DNA of 64,000 nt from Strongylocentrotus droebachiensis (GCA_035222895.1 JAVYIG010001050.1:331638-395637), one strand, 5' to 3'. Counted from the stretch's first letter, positions 21,159 through 31,989 are shown. Made by a program: numbers and translations. Notes: generated by a model not told the origin, from the sequence alone.

Positions 21159-21470
21159 TTTTTTTTTTTTTTTTTTTTGTGGGGGGGGGGGGGGGGGGGG
21201 GGGTCCTTTTTTTTTACCCAGGACAAACAAAATTTTTAGAAAAGAAAAGTGCGAAAAAAAAATTCTCGAGATAATTCGAGAAAAAATAGAATCTTTAAAA
21301 AAAAAAAAAATGTGGAAAAAATATTTCAAAGAAGAAAAAAAAAAATTAGAATTTTTTTTTCTTACCCCCAAAATCATTTTTTGGAAGAGCACAAAAAGTG
21401 GACAAAATAATTTCAAGGGAAAACAAAATTCGAGAAAAAAAAATATTGACAAAAAAAATGACCCTCGGTA
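21159..21470. repeat. Low-complexity T, G and A tracts
   Basis: A T run (about 21159-21178) is followed directly by a 23-base G run (21181-21203), then A-rich and T-rich homopolymer stretches to about 21460. Frames read as poly-Lys or poly-Phe and are not coding. Confidence 0.8.
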
Positions 21471-21679
21471 ATGGTGTAATGTGTGTAATTGGCGACATCC
21501 ATTGATTAAAAATATATTCATTTCACCAGCTGGTTAATATAACACTGGAAAGTGACCGGCCAGAAAAATATAACAATTTGGATCCTCACAATTGATAATT
21601 ACATAGTACAATTTGATAAGTACAATTTAAATAACTTTCATTAAACAAATCTGACTTTCATGGTTTTAATTTTACATGA

Positions 21680-21699
21680 TTTTATTTCATCCCTTTCAG
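21680..21699 (+). promoter_or_regulatory. Probable splice acceptor before the Cosmc-like exon
   Basis: The pyrimidine-rich TTTTATTTCATCCCTTTCAG ends in CAG at 21697-21699, 33 bases before the chosen ATG. This suggests an intron in the 5-prime UTR, so the promoter lies further upstream. Confidence 0.5.
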
Positions 21700-21732
21700 C
21701 TGATGATGTAGTGAGTGAGCTGTAGAAGTGAG

Positions 21733-22764
21733 ATGAATTGGAAGAACATAATTCCATTATCATTGGGACTGCTCGCTGGGGTGCTTTCAGCCATCAGCAT
21801 TTTGCAGTACCAGGGATTATCCATGCCGAGCATAGCACCAGATCCAGAATACGCATTGGGAGGGACCAGCTTTTACTTCGTATCGCTTCTCAATAAGAGA
21901 GATTGGGATCGGACGAAGAAGAGAGATGGTGATGGAGGAAACATGGATGAGATAGAAGAGTGGCTGGGTCCCCTCGGCCATGAAGGAGAGGAGAATATGG
22001 GTAGGACAAAGCATGAGAAACATGAGCAGGAGGAGCAGGATTACAGGAAGGAAGCGTTGGGATTAGATGCAGACCTGATAGAGATTGCTTCATCACCAGA
22101 TTTTGATACTTTTCAGGACGCCCAACGTCTCAAGGACAAGATGAAAGTCCTTTGTATGGTCGCACTCGTAGAACAAGACATTGCCAAGTATAGCACAGTT
22201 TTAGAGAACACATGGACGAAACATTGTACCAGGGTTATGTTTGTGAGCAATACAGCCATCAGTGTAAAGACAAATGTGCTTCGGACAGATTTGAAGCCCG
22301 GTAAATCTCACTCTTGGCAAAGGACAAAGATCCTGCTGATGGAGGCCCATGACAGGTTTGTAGAAGAGTTTGACTGGTTTGTCAAAGTGCCACAGGATGG
22401 ATTTGTGATCTTAGATAACCTGAGATACCTTCTCTTGCTCCACCAAGCCAGTATCCCTGGTTACATTGGGCATGTTTTCAAGGGACCAAGCAGAGATGGC
22501 TCGGCCCTAGTCCTCAGCCGCTACGCCTTGGAGGTGATTGTACCCACCCTGATCACCTGCTCACCGAGCTACTTTCAAGGTTTTGATGATGGGGAGGTTC
22601 TGGAAACGTGTTTCAGAAACCTGAATGTGATCTCTATGATGGATGGGCGTGACCAGTCAGGAACCTTGCGATTCCAGATGAAGGTTCCTAGATTGGATAT
22701 TCCAGCCGGTGCTACCAGTCGTATGCAGTGGAACTGGAGATACACAAAATACCCAGAAAGACAG
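21733..22764 (+). CDS. C1GALT1C1: Cosmc-like (core 1 galactosyltransferase chaperone family), 5-prime coding exon
   Basis: The first in-frame ATG is at 21733; upstream codons in the frame lack ATG. Residues 6-24 form a membrane anchor after MNWKN, typical of type II Golgi/ER glycosyltransferases. A charged linker follows (about 50-120), then the catalytic-like domain: VLCMVALVE near 137, TWTKHC at 160-165, DWFVKV at 214-219, VILDNLRYLLL, and a DDGEVLETC block near 284-292. Core 1 beta-1,3-galactosyltransferases carry an Asp-rich DxD metal site after DWF.K. Here that place reads VPQDG (219-223), so metal binding is probably lost. That loss, and TWTKHC, fit Cosmc, the chaperone that helps the T-synthase fold in the ER. 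A catalytically dead or divergent C1GALT1 is the alternative. The frame continues to 22899, but ACAG|GTAAAT at 22764 is a good donor, phase 0. The expected C-terminal exon, with its paired cysteines, was not found. Confidence 0.68.
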
Positions 22765-23411
22765 GTAAATTTCACATTTAACCATACAAAATGCAATCTC
22801 TTGATTAAGAATAAAGTGGTGTCGTTGAATGGTTTTAAAGGTACTATGTCTAAAAAATCAAAAGGTCAAATTCCAACGACATTTGAAAGACGTTACTAAT
22901 TATAATTTAGAACTTCTCTGAAAACGAAAGGGTTCGAAAATGGCTTTTAGTGGGAAAATAACGACCATTAGTTGTCAAATCGACCCTTTTACTGATGTAT
23001 ACGTTTTGTGCTACACAAAGATGCAATCAGTTTAATTTTGGCCATTACAAGAAGTGGGTTTATATTGATGTAGACAAATGTTCATGTACCTGTTGCAGCT
23101 CATTTTATGTATGTTTATTATTACCAAAGTAAAACAAATGTCAGTCGGTCACTCAAAAGTGTCTGAAAGTCTAGAAGGTAAACAGGTTTCCTTGCATAAT
23201 TTGAATACTAGGACACTGCTAATGTTCAAATTTCACAGATAGGACATACAATTTCTGCAAAGTTCTACAGAATTTGATGTTGGCTGCTAAAGGGACATAG
23301 TATCTTTAACACTTGACCGGAGATGCAAAGTTCACGGATGAAAGCCCGGGCAGGGCACTTGTATCTTTTGACATGACATTAATCTAGATGTTTGCCACTC
23401 ACTCTCCACTC
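22765..23411. other. Probable intron of the Cosmc-like gene; nothing recognised
   Basis: Follows the GTAAAT donor. The open frame carries on 45 codons but loses family resemblance at the donor. No further exon was identified. Confidence 0.4.
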
Positions 23412-23564
23412 AGGACCCTGTTTCATAAAACTTGATATCAATAACAAGTTACAAGCTACTGTTACTTATAAGCTACTGAAATCAAGGCATCTGATTGGCT
23501 GAGAGCAAATTTGTCATAGAAATTTTGCATTTGTCATAGATAAAAAGTTTTATGAAACGGGCCC
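23412..23564. mobile_element. Fold-back MITE, GGGCCCTGTTTCATAAAACTT family (copy 1)
   Basis: Begins GGACCCTGTTTCATAAAACT and ends AAGTTTTATGAAACGGGCC, inverted with one or two mismatches. Internally ATCAATAACA and CATAGATAAAAAG flank a variable centre. Same family as 54439-54576 and 55751-55868. No coding capacity. Confidence 0.75.
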
Positions 23565-23929
23565 CAGGTGTTAAGGGCTTTAATTAATGGTCGGGTCTAA
23601 TGATAAAGGTCAATGGTTTTGCATTATAATTTTTACAGCGATATAATAGTGATGACAATGGGAAATTCACTTAAGGACCACTTTATTTCATCTATTATTA
23701 TTTTCATACATTATTTCTGTTGCTTTGGGGGTATGTGTCCTGCATTTAATGCATTGCATGCATATTTTAAAACTCATTTCATTATTTTCATATTTCTCAT
23801 GTTACATAACATTTCAAAATAAAGTACAAGTTGTTTTGTGTGTGATAAAATAACCATCAATAATACATAATAAATAACATTAAGATAAGTGGTCAATATA
23901 GAGTACTGATTTAACTGAGGGAAATATGA
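23565..23929. other. No gene seen
   Basis: AT-rich. The 69-codon frame at 23613 has no ATG near a sensible context and no domain. Confidence 0.35.
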
Positions 23930-24197
23930 TGGGACCTGCATGTGTACATGAAAGCAAGCTTGTAAAGCTGTAGGTACGAATAAATTAGTATCATCCGCAA
24001 AACAAATGAAAGAAAGTAGCTTTGAAGAATTTCTGAGATCATTAAATGTATAAAATTATAAAAAAAACGGGCCAAGTAGGGAGCCTTGCGGAATGCCACA
24101 GGTAACCAATTTCAAATGGGAATCATGACCGGACACACTGACAAACTGTTTTCTATTTGTTAGATAGTATTGACCAATCTAGAGGCACTCCACGAAC
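23930..24197 (-). pseudogene. Older CR1-like LINE, RT fragment (C-terminal part)
   Basis: On the minus strand the sequence reads VRGVPLDW, then NRKQFVSVSGHDS, CGIPQGSLLGP and FADDTNLF (23978-24002), with lesions. It is the continuation of 27973-28135. The coding sense is broken at 24197 by the insertion of the younger plus-strand LINE. Confidence 0.8.
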
Positions 24198-24475
24198 AGT
24201 AAACATCTTCCAGTGTTTCTACTGCTTGTTTTCATTTATGTTTATCTTTTCCACTCTCTATCCCTCTTCCGCTGTTTTTCTTTCTCTTGCCAATTTTTCT
24301 CTCACCTTTTCCATGTTTTATCCTGTTCTTCCTATGCCTATAATGCATATTTTTGAGTATACTCAACCGTTTTTGTTGTACATATTTATGTCCTTTTCTT
24401 TTGCACGTAGTAGGCTGCCTTTCTATGTCAATCACTGTCAATTATATTGCACTCTATTCATGTATGAATCTTTAA

Positions 24476-27400
24476 ATGATGATCACAAATGATGATAATA
24501 TACGCAACTATTTTGAATCTAGCACAGACTCGTTAGAGTATGATCTTGATGAAGGCAATGACGCTGTCATGAGTCACTGTAGTTATTGTACAGAAAGCCA
24601 ATTCTCTCAAAAGATAGGTAATTCTGGTGATAATGAGCTTTCTTTTCTTCATTTTAATGTTCGTAGTATGCAAGCAAACTTTGGTAAATTAAGTGTATTT
24701 TTGCGGAACATGTGCTACAGTTCTATGGTTATAGGAATCTCTGAAACTTGGTTATCTAGTGAAATTGAAGGAAATGTGTTTTCTCTTCCAGGAAGTAATA
24801 TAATTATGAATAATCGACAAGATAGGAGGGGAGGAGGTGTCGCATTGTATGTCCCCACGCAGTTGAATTACCGAGTTTTAAATGAAGTTAATGTAATGAA
24901 TGATTTAATGGAAAGTGTCTTTGTAGAATTGTTTTTTCCGGGCAGACGAAATGTTATAATTGGGGTCGTTTATAGACCACCACAAGGTAATGTGAATTTG
25001 TTTATAAATGAAATGCAAACTGTGTTATCAAATTCAATATTTTTACATAAAACAGTCTTTATCATGGGTGATTATAATGTTAATCTTCTTCAGCACGATG
25101 TGAATGCACACATTTGTGACTTTTTAAACATGTTTATATCTTTCTCTTTATTGCCCTTAATTACTAAACCTACCAGAGTTACAGACACTTCTTCTACTCT
25201 CATTGATAACATTTTTAGTAATGTACGACCTTTACCAGATGCGGGTATTATAATTTCAGATTTGTCTGACCACTTTCCAGTATATGCGAGGATGTCTTTT
25301 GGTAGGAATATCCGTAATATTTCTAGTAATAGATATGTTCGAAAAAGTAATCCTACCAGTATTGCTAAATTTAGAGATGAGTTATTAGCAAGTGATTGGA
25401 GAGAAGTATTACGTGATTGTGATGTTGATAGCTCATATGATAAATTCTTAAATACATTCTTTTTGCTGTATGATCAAAATTTACCTTTACGTAAATGTAA
25501 TAGTAGAAATCGTAGAACAACCCCTCGATTGCCATGGATTACTAATTCTATATTGAGGTCAATAAACAGGAAAAATAAGTTGTACTATAAGTATAAGATT
25601 AGTAAATCTCAGTCTTCTCATAGGAAATATACTATTTATCGGAATACTCTTACTTCAATCCTACGTGCTGCTAAGAAGCAGTATTACTGTGCTCAATTTC
25701 AGGCGACTCATAATGATATAAAGGGGACATGGAAAGTGATTAGGAATGTTTTTAAGCCAAAGCAGAAAGCGTCTGATGTAAGTAAATTAAACATTGATGG
25801 GAATGTAGTTGATGATCCAGAAGTTATTGTAGATAAATTCAATGAATATTTTTGTAATATTGGCCAGAATTTGTCGCGTGTCATTCCAGAGTCTCAAAAA
25901 ACATTTCAATCTTTTTTAGAAAACCCTAATCATAATAGTTTATTTTTATTGCCAACAACTGTAGAAGAATTATTTGATATTGTACATTCTTTAAAGAATA
26001 AGAAAAGTCCAGGTTGTGACTATATAACAAATGAGTTGATAAAAAATGTAATTATTGGTATTGTAGAACCCCTCGTACATATTTTTAATCTATCAATGAC
26101 CACTGGTGTTGTACCCTTGAAAATGAAGATTGCAAAGGTTGTACCCATTTTTAAAAAGGGTGATGCCCTTATCTTGAATAATTATCGTCCTATTTCTTTG
26201 TTGAATTCCTTTTCTAAAATTCTTGAGAAGCTAATGTATACTCGGACGATAAAATTTTTGATGAATGCTAACATTTTGTCAAATTTTCAGTTTGGTTTCC
26301 GTGAAAAACACACTACAACTCATGCTATTCTACATTTGGTGGATAAGATATCCAGTGCCTTAGAAGCACGCATGCATACAGTTGGTGTCTTCTTAGACCA
26401 CTCTAAAGCGTTTGATACTGTAAATCATTATATTTTAATAGATAAACTGTGTCATTATGGTGTAAGGGGAATAGCATTAGATTGGTTTAGAAGCTACTTA
26501 ACAAATAGGAAACAGTTTGTTTCTTTAAATGGAATTGATTCAGATATGCGGGACGTCACTTGTGGGGTCCCACAGGGATCCCTTCTAGGCCCGCTTTTGT
26601 TTATTGTGTATATTAACGATTTTCAACTTTCCGCAAAGAAGTTATCATTCATTTTATTTGCAGATGACTCGAGTGTATTTTTCTCTCACAGAAATCCACA
26701 AACTCTTTTGCAGACTGTAAACTCCGAGTTGACTAATGCGACTTTGTGGATTCAAGCAAACAAGTTGTCTTTAAATCTTAAAAAAACTAATTATATGCTC
26801 TTTAGTAATTCCCTGAGTATATTGCCTGGCAATGTAATGTTTAATGGTGTTGAGATTGAAAGGGTATCTACATTTAAATTTCTTGGCTTGCATATTGATG
26901 AAAATTTAAATTGGAAGTACCATATTAGTAAACTTTGTAAATTATTGTCAAGAAATACTGGTGTAATTTATAAATTGAAATCTGTTTTCCCACTGAATAT
27001 TTTACATATGTTGTACGCAACTTTGATTTTGCCATATTTGCACTATGGTGTGCTAGCTTGGGGCAACTCATTCAAATCTCAAATGGATAAATTACTACTG
27101 GTACAGAAAAGAGTAATACGAATTGTTTGTAATACTCACTATCTTGCGCATACAGATGTTCTTTTTTTTAATAGTGGTGTTTTGAAAGTTGAAGATATTT
27201 ATCATGTACAACTAGGAGCTCTAATGTATGAATTGAATGCAGGTCTACTGCCAGTAGCCTTGGCTGGAATATTTAAGAAAAATAACCAAGTTCATAGTTA
27301 TTCCACACGACAGGCGCAAGCATATCACTTACCTCTTGTTAGAACGCAATTTGCCCTTACTACTTTGGTGTCCACTGGACCTAGGTTTTGGAATTCCCTT

Positions 27401-27490
27401 GAACCAAGAATAGCGCAATCGGTCAGTATTTATGTATTTAAGCGCAAACTGAAGTTACTGTATTTGAGTCGATATCGTCTAGATTTATAG
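24476..27490 (+). CDS. LINE ORF2: endonuclease plus reverse transcriptase, 1004 aa
   Basis: ATG-started and uninterrupted. Endonuclease: LHFNVRSMQANFGK near residue 60, GDYNVNLL from 198, and SDHFPVY with D265-H266. Reverse transcriptase: NNYRPISLLNSFSKILEKLM, FLDHSKAFDTVNH, CGVPQGSLLGPLLF and the catalytic FADD at 728-731. The C-terminal tail includes LPYLHYGVLAWGN and GPRFWNSL, typical of the CR1/Jockey group. It is related to the ORF2 at 10834-13794 but clearly a different family. Intact catalytic residues indicate a young copy. The exact start codon is not critical: ATG at 24476 is the first, with a second in the next codon. Confidence 0.93.
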   Translation: MMITNDDNIRNYFESSTDSLEYDLDEGNDAVMSHCSYCTESQFSQKIGNSGDNELSFLHFNVRSMQANFGKLSVFLRNMCYSSMVIGISETWLSSEIEGNVFSLPGSNIIMNNRQDRRGGGVALYVPTQLNYRVLNEVNVMNDLMESVFVELFFPGRRNVIIGVVYRPPQGNVNLFINEMQTVLSNSIFLHKTVFIMGDYNVNLLQHDVNAHICDFLNMFISFSLLPLITKPTRVTDTSSTLIDNIFSNVRPLPDAGIIISDLSDHFPVYARMSFGRNIRNISSNRYVRKSNPTSIAKFRDELLASDWREVLRDCDVDSSYDKFLNTFFLLYDQNLPLRKCNSRNRRTTPRLPWITNSILRSINRKNKLYYKYKISKSQSSHRKYTIYRNTLTSILRAAKKQYYCAQFQATHNDIKGTWKVIRNVFKPKQKASDVSKLNIDGNVVDDPEVIVDKFNEYFCNIGQNLSRVIPESQKTFQSFLENPNHNSLFLLPTTVEELFDIVHSLKNKKSPGCDYITNELIKNVIIGIVEPLVHIFNLSMTTGVVPLKMKIAKVVPIFKKGDALILNNYRPISLLNSFSKILEKLMYTRTIKFLMNANILSNFQFGFREKHTTTHAILHLVDKISSALEARMHTVGVFLDHSKAFDTVNHYILIDKLCHYGVRGIALDWFRSYLTNRKQFVSLNGIDSDMRDVTCGVPQGSLLGPLLFIVYINDFQLSAKKLSFILFADDSSVFFSHRNPQTLLQTVNSELTNATLWIQANKLSLNLKKTNYMLFSNSLSILPGNVMFNGVEIERVSTFKFLGLHIDENLNWKYHISKLCKLLSRNTGVIYKLKSVFPLNILHMLYATLILPYLHYGVLAWGNSFKSQMDKLLLVQKRVIRIVCNTHYLAHTDVLFFNSGVLKVEDIYHVQLGALMYELNAGLLPVALAGIFKKNNQVHSYSTRQAQAYHLPLVRTQFALTTLVSTGPRFWNSLEPRIAQSVSIYVFKRKLKLLYLSRYRLDL

Positions 27491-27944
27491 TTGTGATCAA
27501 TATTTAAGAAAACTATTTGCTATATAGGTCAGCATAATTCTACTCCCGTTTCTCACATCTATTCATCTGTCTGTCTTGTTTAGTTTTTGTCCGTTTTTCA
27601 GTCCTGTTGCTCGTAGTATATTCCTGTTCCTGTTGTTTATAGCCATTATTTAGTAGTCAGTAGATTTTATTGTACTTATTTATGTTTAATATTTTCTCAG
27701 TTGTTTAGTTAGTTTAGTTTTGTAAGCATTTTAATGTACGCAATTTTATTTTTTTATTTGACGAGTTTGTTCTTTTAGGACATAGTCTAGTCTAGTCTAC
27801 TCTTTAAACTACTCATGAGGGACCTTAAATCCACAAGCCTTGCTTTCAACCAAGGTCACCTCATCTTTCTATTGTAACGCCATATTCTGTTCACTCCTTT
27901 ATATTCATGTCATATTTATAATGTGTGTTATGAAAGAAAGATAA

Positions 27945-27972
27945 ATAAAACTTGAAACTTGAAACTTGAAAC
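27945..27972 (+). repeat. 3-prime terminal AACTTGA repeat of the LINE
   Basis: AAACTTGAAACTTGAAACTT-type tail directly at the junction with the interrupted older LINE. Short 3-prime repeats are the usual end of CR1-group elements. Confidence 0.8.
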
Positions 27973-28135
27973 ACCATAATGACGTAACTTGTAATTAAAA
28001 ATATCGTGGTTAATCATATCGAATGCTTTGAAAAATCTAGAAAAACCCCAATAGTGTGAGAAACGTTATCGATTGCGTGGGTTATCTTGTCTATGAAAGC
28101 TAATAAAGTGTGAAAAAAAGAGACTCGGGGATAGG
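27973..28135 (-). pseudogene. Older CR1-like LINE, RT fragment (N-terminal part)
   Basis: The minus strand reads IDKITHAIDNVSHTIGVFLD followed by a frameshift, then AFDMINHDIF and LRHYG. It joins in sense and codon phase to 23930-24197. Upstream sequence to about 28370 may belong to it but is too decayed to call. Confidence 0.75.
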
Positions 28136-28384
28136 AGCTTTTAGAAAGTTCTGAAACTCTAAATTTGACTTTGGGATAGTATTGGCAAGACTCGCGGTCC
28201 TATATTTACAAAAAAAAAGTCATTGAATACCTTAGCCATGGCTGATGGATCATTATTTTAAAGAATATACTTCGGGGATCGGTATCGTTTTTAGATTTCA
28301 AAGCTTCCTTAATTAATCACCCTCCACGTACTCTTTATACCGAATTTGTATTTTCCAAACTGGAGGATTTTTTTCAAACTTTTT

Positions 28385-28890
28385 GTATATAGAGCTGTAT
28401 CTTGATCAAATCTACACATCTTTCGTGTTTGGTGATGCTGCCACCAGTGTTCGTCTATTTTAGGGTCAAATCATATTTTGGTGGGTGTCTACTGTCTAGT
28501 GTGCGCTCTGCAGGTCATATTTCATGACGGATTTCTTTCAAAATTTGAATAGAGATGTATCTTGGTACAGTCTACACATCTACATTTTTGAGCGATGGTG
28601 CCCTCATCGTTCCGTCTTTTATATGGTCAAAGGTCATAATGTCTTTTATGCGCTCTCACTGCCACATTTCTTGACGGATTTCTTTCAAATGTTGTATGGA
28701 GGTGTGTCTTAGTACAATCTACACATATTTAGTGTTTAGTGATGCTGTCACCTGTGTTCCGTCTGTTATAGGGTCAAAGGTCATTTTTTGGTGGCTGTCT
28801 TTTGTGCTCTTTAATTGCCACATTTCTCGACAGATTTCTTTCAAGTTTTCTACAGAGATGCATTATACTCTAATCTGCACACATATTGTT
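28385..28890 (+). repeat. Tandem repeat of about 150 bp with DR1 motifs
   Basis: ATTTCTTTCA recurs at 28531, 28678 and 28834. Each unit also has CTACACAT and a GATGGTGCC/GATGCTGCC-like phrase. Two units contain GGTCAAAGGTCA (28625-28636 and 28772-28783). The frames through it are not coding. Confidence 0.65.
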
Positions 28891-29584
28891 TTGGTGATGC
28901 TGCTCCTGGTCTCGACAATAGTCCGAGCCACAAGTGGCGATCTCTACGCCATCATTTTGTTTCAGGGAGGGAAGAGGGGATCTTTGTCCTCCATCGAACA
29001 TAAGGATGACACACAAATCGCTGCCACTGCCGGGGGATACCTTCGCATTGCACGGCAATACAGATTGCGATATTTTTAGTTACCATAATTATTTGGAAAT
29101 TAAATTGTTACCATGCTTGTTCGTTTCACTCATATTCAATTTTTTTTCCCCCAATTTTTGGACCCTCCGACATGCCAATTTAATGAAAATATATCTCTGA
29201 ATAACAATTATTTGAATACGTGTACAAATGAATATCATATAATACTCTAGAATAAGATATATTATAATGAATATCAACCATAATAAGCGATGACTGAAAA
29301 CATATTGATAATAATAATATGATAATGATAATACTATACACACAGAACATGATAATGAAAAATAATAAAAACAAAACAAAGAAATAAACATATTTTTCAT
29401 TTCCAGAAAAAACAATGCAACATCGTGACTGAAAATAATTTGGGAAGTTCAATTAAATAATACTATCAAACGATCAAATTCCTCTCAAAATGTATCCATT
29501 TTGTAATCAAATTTGTCAGTTTTGTTAATAGCAAGTACCGTATACTAACCTGCCTCTCATTTATGTAACTATTCCTGATATGTT
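28891..29584. other. No gene seen
   Basis: Overlapping short frames near 28930-29200 show no domain. 29260-29360 is rich in AAT/ATA repeats. Confidence 0.4.
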
Positions 29585-30102
29585 TTGTTACTGTCTGAAA
29601 GGCCGGTAGATTTTTGTATTACATCAAAATATAATTGTTGTTTAGTCCAAATTATTACTCAGTTTAAAGCTTCATTTTTTTTCTCAATTAAACCAAACAA
29701 AACATGTATTAAGGACAGTTTCATTCTACAGCGTGTTACAATGTTTAACCAGTCGGTCAAACAACTCCAAATCAATTTGGTCACGTTATAGGAGTAAAAA
29801 ATGTGCACCATATCTTCTTCTCCTCTTCCACAAAGGGGAACAGTTCTTATTAAGAATTACCGTATTTTAATTTTTACAAGATCTTTATTCAAATATAGTA
29901 TCCTATTTAAAAGTCTATACTGGTCTACATGTATAAGGTACCGAACTGTTGTAGGCATTGTACAGCGAAACATAACCGTGAAATAATATTGCATATATTT
30001 ATTATCAAATAACATACCATCTGCATGCCACCTATTACATAATGTATTTAAATGATCGTCCTTTTCTTTTAATATGATTTGATATATCGTCCCTATTTTC
30101 AC
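29585..30102 (-). pseudogene. Degenerate L1-clade LINE ORF2 C-terminus
   Basis: The minus strand in shifting frames gives LNTLCNRWHADGML, VDQYRLLNRILYLNKDLVKI, then a Cys-containing segment with VTKLIWSCLTDWLN, and LFGLIEKKNEALN. The order WHxD, then RILY..K.LVKI, then a Cys/His patch with K.IW, then FGL....N resembles the C-terminal region of L1-type ORF2 proteins. Stops and frameshifts mark it as dead. Similarity is recalled, not computed. Confidence 0.45.
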
Positions 30103-30275
30103 GAAGTGACGGATGAGCGCGCAATTAAAAGAAAATTAGTTTTGAATAAATCGCTTTCAAACTTTCAGACTATAATCTCAACCTCTTTAATGTATCAAGG
30201 GCAAATAAATGTTTTATCATGGGATAGAACATATTTCATTGTTTAGTTCTATGTTTAATTATTTCCATAATTTCT
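30082..30275. repeat. Large inverted repeat, outer left arm
   Basis: Reverse complement of about 36160-36340, including the 17-mer at 30096 and the phrase ACCTCTTTAATGTATCAAGG. The left arm continues at 31222-31835. About 950 bp is inserted between the two parts relative to the uninterrupted right arm. Confidence 0.7.
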
Positions 30276-30625
30276 TATATTTTTTGGGGGAAATGAGCTG
30301 TAAACATAACCGTCACTTCGTGAAAACACGAAATTCAAGGACGCGCTGTAATTTTGTTTTCACGAAGTGATGGCTCGTAGCCGCGCGCGTAAAACATACG
30401 GGATTTTTCTCTCGTGGGTGAAATTCCCGAAATGGACACTAAATACGGCAAAACGTTATGTTCAATTGATGTACAGATAAAATAACTCGAACTACGTGAT
30501 AGAGTACATTTTCCTCTTTCTATAGCTGCTTTTTTATTCCTCTGTTTGAACTTTTAACACAACCGTCATTTCGTGAAAACATAAATTACATAGAAAGCTT
30601 TGATTTTGTTTTCACGAAGTGACGG
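30096..30625. repeat. Five copies of a dyad-symmetric 17-mer
   Basis: CCGTCACTTCGTGAAAA or its complement occurs at 30096-30112, 30310-30326, 30357-30373, 30563-30579 and 30609-30625 (one base changed in two). TCAC-TTC-GTGA inside it is a perfect inverted repeat. The 30310/30357 and 30563/30609 pairs face each other 64 bp end to end, making two related hairpins. Each is followed by GGCTCGTAGCCGCGCGCG. Confidence 0.8.
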
Positions 30626-30691
30626 CTCGTAGCCGCGCGCGTTTAAAACATATAGGGATTTTTATTGTGTGAAACAGTTTCATGATACTCA

Positions 30692-31450
30692 ACAATGGCA
30701 GTATAGTGTAGTATAATACATGTAAAAGTAGGCCTAGTAGAGTAGTAGTAGAGGTATCATTCTGATCCTTATTATCCTGATTATCTTTTGCAATACGTCT
30801 AGACGATAAACTCAAAGGCATGACAATTGTCATGAATCGTTGTCTTTAAGCTTACCATTATATGCAACTGGTTCGAATTTTGCTTAGGTATTTGGTACTG
30901 GATGATTTAAATGGTAAAAATGAACTTGTGTCCTATTCATTCTAGTCTTATTCATTTGCATTATGTTTTAGCGAAAGCTAATGTGCTTAGATTAGCAAGT
31001 GTGCGCTTGTAAAAATGATGCACTGGCTGGAATGCTCCCCAGGGAGTGGAGAATGTGCATACATTGTGTGCGGGTAAGCCTGAATCCGATGACCGGGGTA
31101 ATAATATGATTGCAGGGCCCTCAGGGAGAACAGTATGAATACTGATGAGGCTACCCTGGGTAAACAAGACATATTATTATTATTATTATTCATTCAAGTT
31201 CTAATGTTTCTGACTGTTTTCATGACAATATCTTTTTTGTCGATCATAGTTCTATGTAGCTTGATATCTCACGATAATGTTGAGAGAAAAGCGATCCAAG
31301 CCATGATTCCTGAATTGTAGCGACAATCGCTTTCGCCTTTGCTGCTCTTCTATAATACTTGACAAGCAGTATTAATTAATTTTTCAAGGACTCATGATAA
31401 ATTCGTTTAACAGTTGATTACCCTCGGTTGATTCTTTTGTTCGGATTATT
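30692..31450 (+). repeat. Direct repeat A1, filled with a SINE
   Basis: Matches 32508-33046 closely, e.g. GTAGGCCTAGTAG near 30729, TTGCAATACGTCTAGACGAT and GTTGATTACCCTCGGTTGAT. It differs by the SINE insertion at 30972-31190, absent from the other copy. Confidence 0.75.
30972..31190 (+). mobile_element. 5-prime-truncated tRNA-derived SINE insertion
   Basis: Contains the body shared with 16258-16603 and 17838-18175 (CTGGCTGGAATGCTCCCCAG, TGCATACATTGTGTGC) but lacks the tRNA-like head. It ends in (TTA)n at 31171-31190. The paralogous empty site at about 32780 reads straight through from GCATTATGTTTTA to TTCATTCAAG. Confidence 0.8.
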
Positions 31451-31835
31451 TGGCGGGGAGAGATAGAAGTGAATGTATTATTATTCTTATTTGTTCATCG
31501 TCTCTACGATGCTCTTTGAATCAAAAACAGCTTTTAATGTTAGGCTTCTTGATAGAAATTTCAATTGTTGTTAAGAAATTTTTGGTTGCACCCTGTAGAT
31601 TATGATGATGTGTTTGATCTAGTTTTCAATAACAAGATCAAACACATGATGAAAATCTACTGGCTGCATGCCAATAAGTTCTTTACAACAATAAACAAAT
31701 GTGAGGTGCTATTCGGTGTGGAGTACACATGGCAATCACATGGTAGATAAAAGTATGATCATCAGTACTGGGTCAAATAAATTAAAGAGAACTGAATTTG
31801 AACCCGGGCCATATGCCACCCCCTCTCGTTTTCTC
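31222..31835. repeat. Large inverted repeat, inner left arm
   Basis: Reverse complement of about 35530-36150, including AGATCAAACACAT and TTTTTGGTTGCACCCTGTAG. The 61-codon frames inside have no domain. Confidence 0.75.
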
Positions 31836-31989
31836 TCCCTCTCTCTCCCTCTTCATCGCCTTACTTTCTCTCTCTTACCTCCCTGTTTATTTGTATGCCT
31901 CGATAATACAGAAAATAAACAATAATATTCTTCCTCTTCCCCTCCTTCTTCCTAGTACATGTAGTATAGGAGTAGTATTAGCAGCAGTA

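Larger units (their letters stand above)
24198..27972 (+). mobile_element. CR1-like LINE (second), inserted in an older LINE
   Basis: Both ends are fixed by the interrupted minus-strand RT: its codons for HYG-V-RG split between 27973 and 24197. The insert has a 278-bp pyrimidine-rich leader, one intact ORF (24476-27490), a 455-bp 3-prime UTR and a tail of AACTTGA repeats (about 27945-27972). No ORF1 is present, so it is either a one-ORF element or truncated at its 5-prime end. No target duplication longer than 2 bp is evident. Confidence 0.88.

Noticed and set aside
21016-21521. Two overlapping frames of about 145-150 codons on opposite strands
   Set aside because: They arise from long A, T and G runs; the products are poly-Lys or poly-Phe/Pro.
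22765-22899. Read-through C-terminus of the Cosmc-like protein
   Set aside because: A good GTAAAT donor precedes it and family resemblance stops at the donor, so it is more likely intron.
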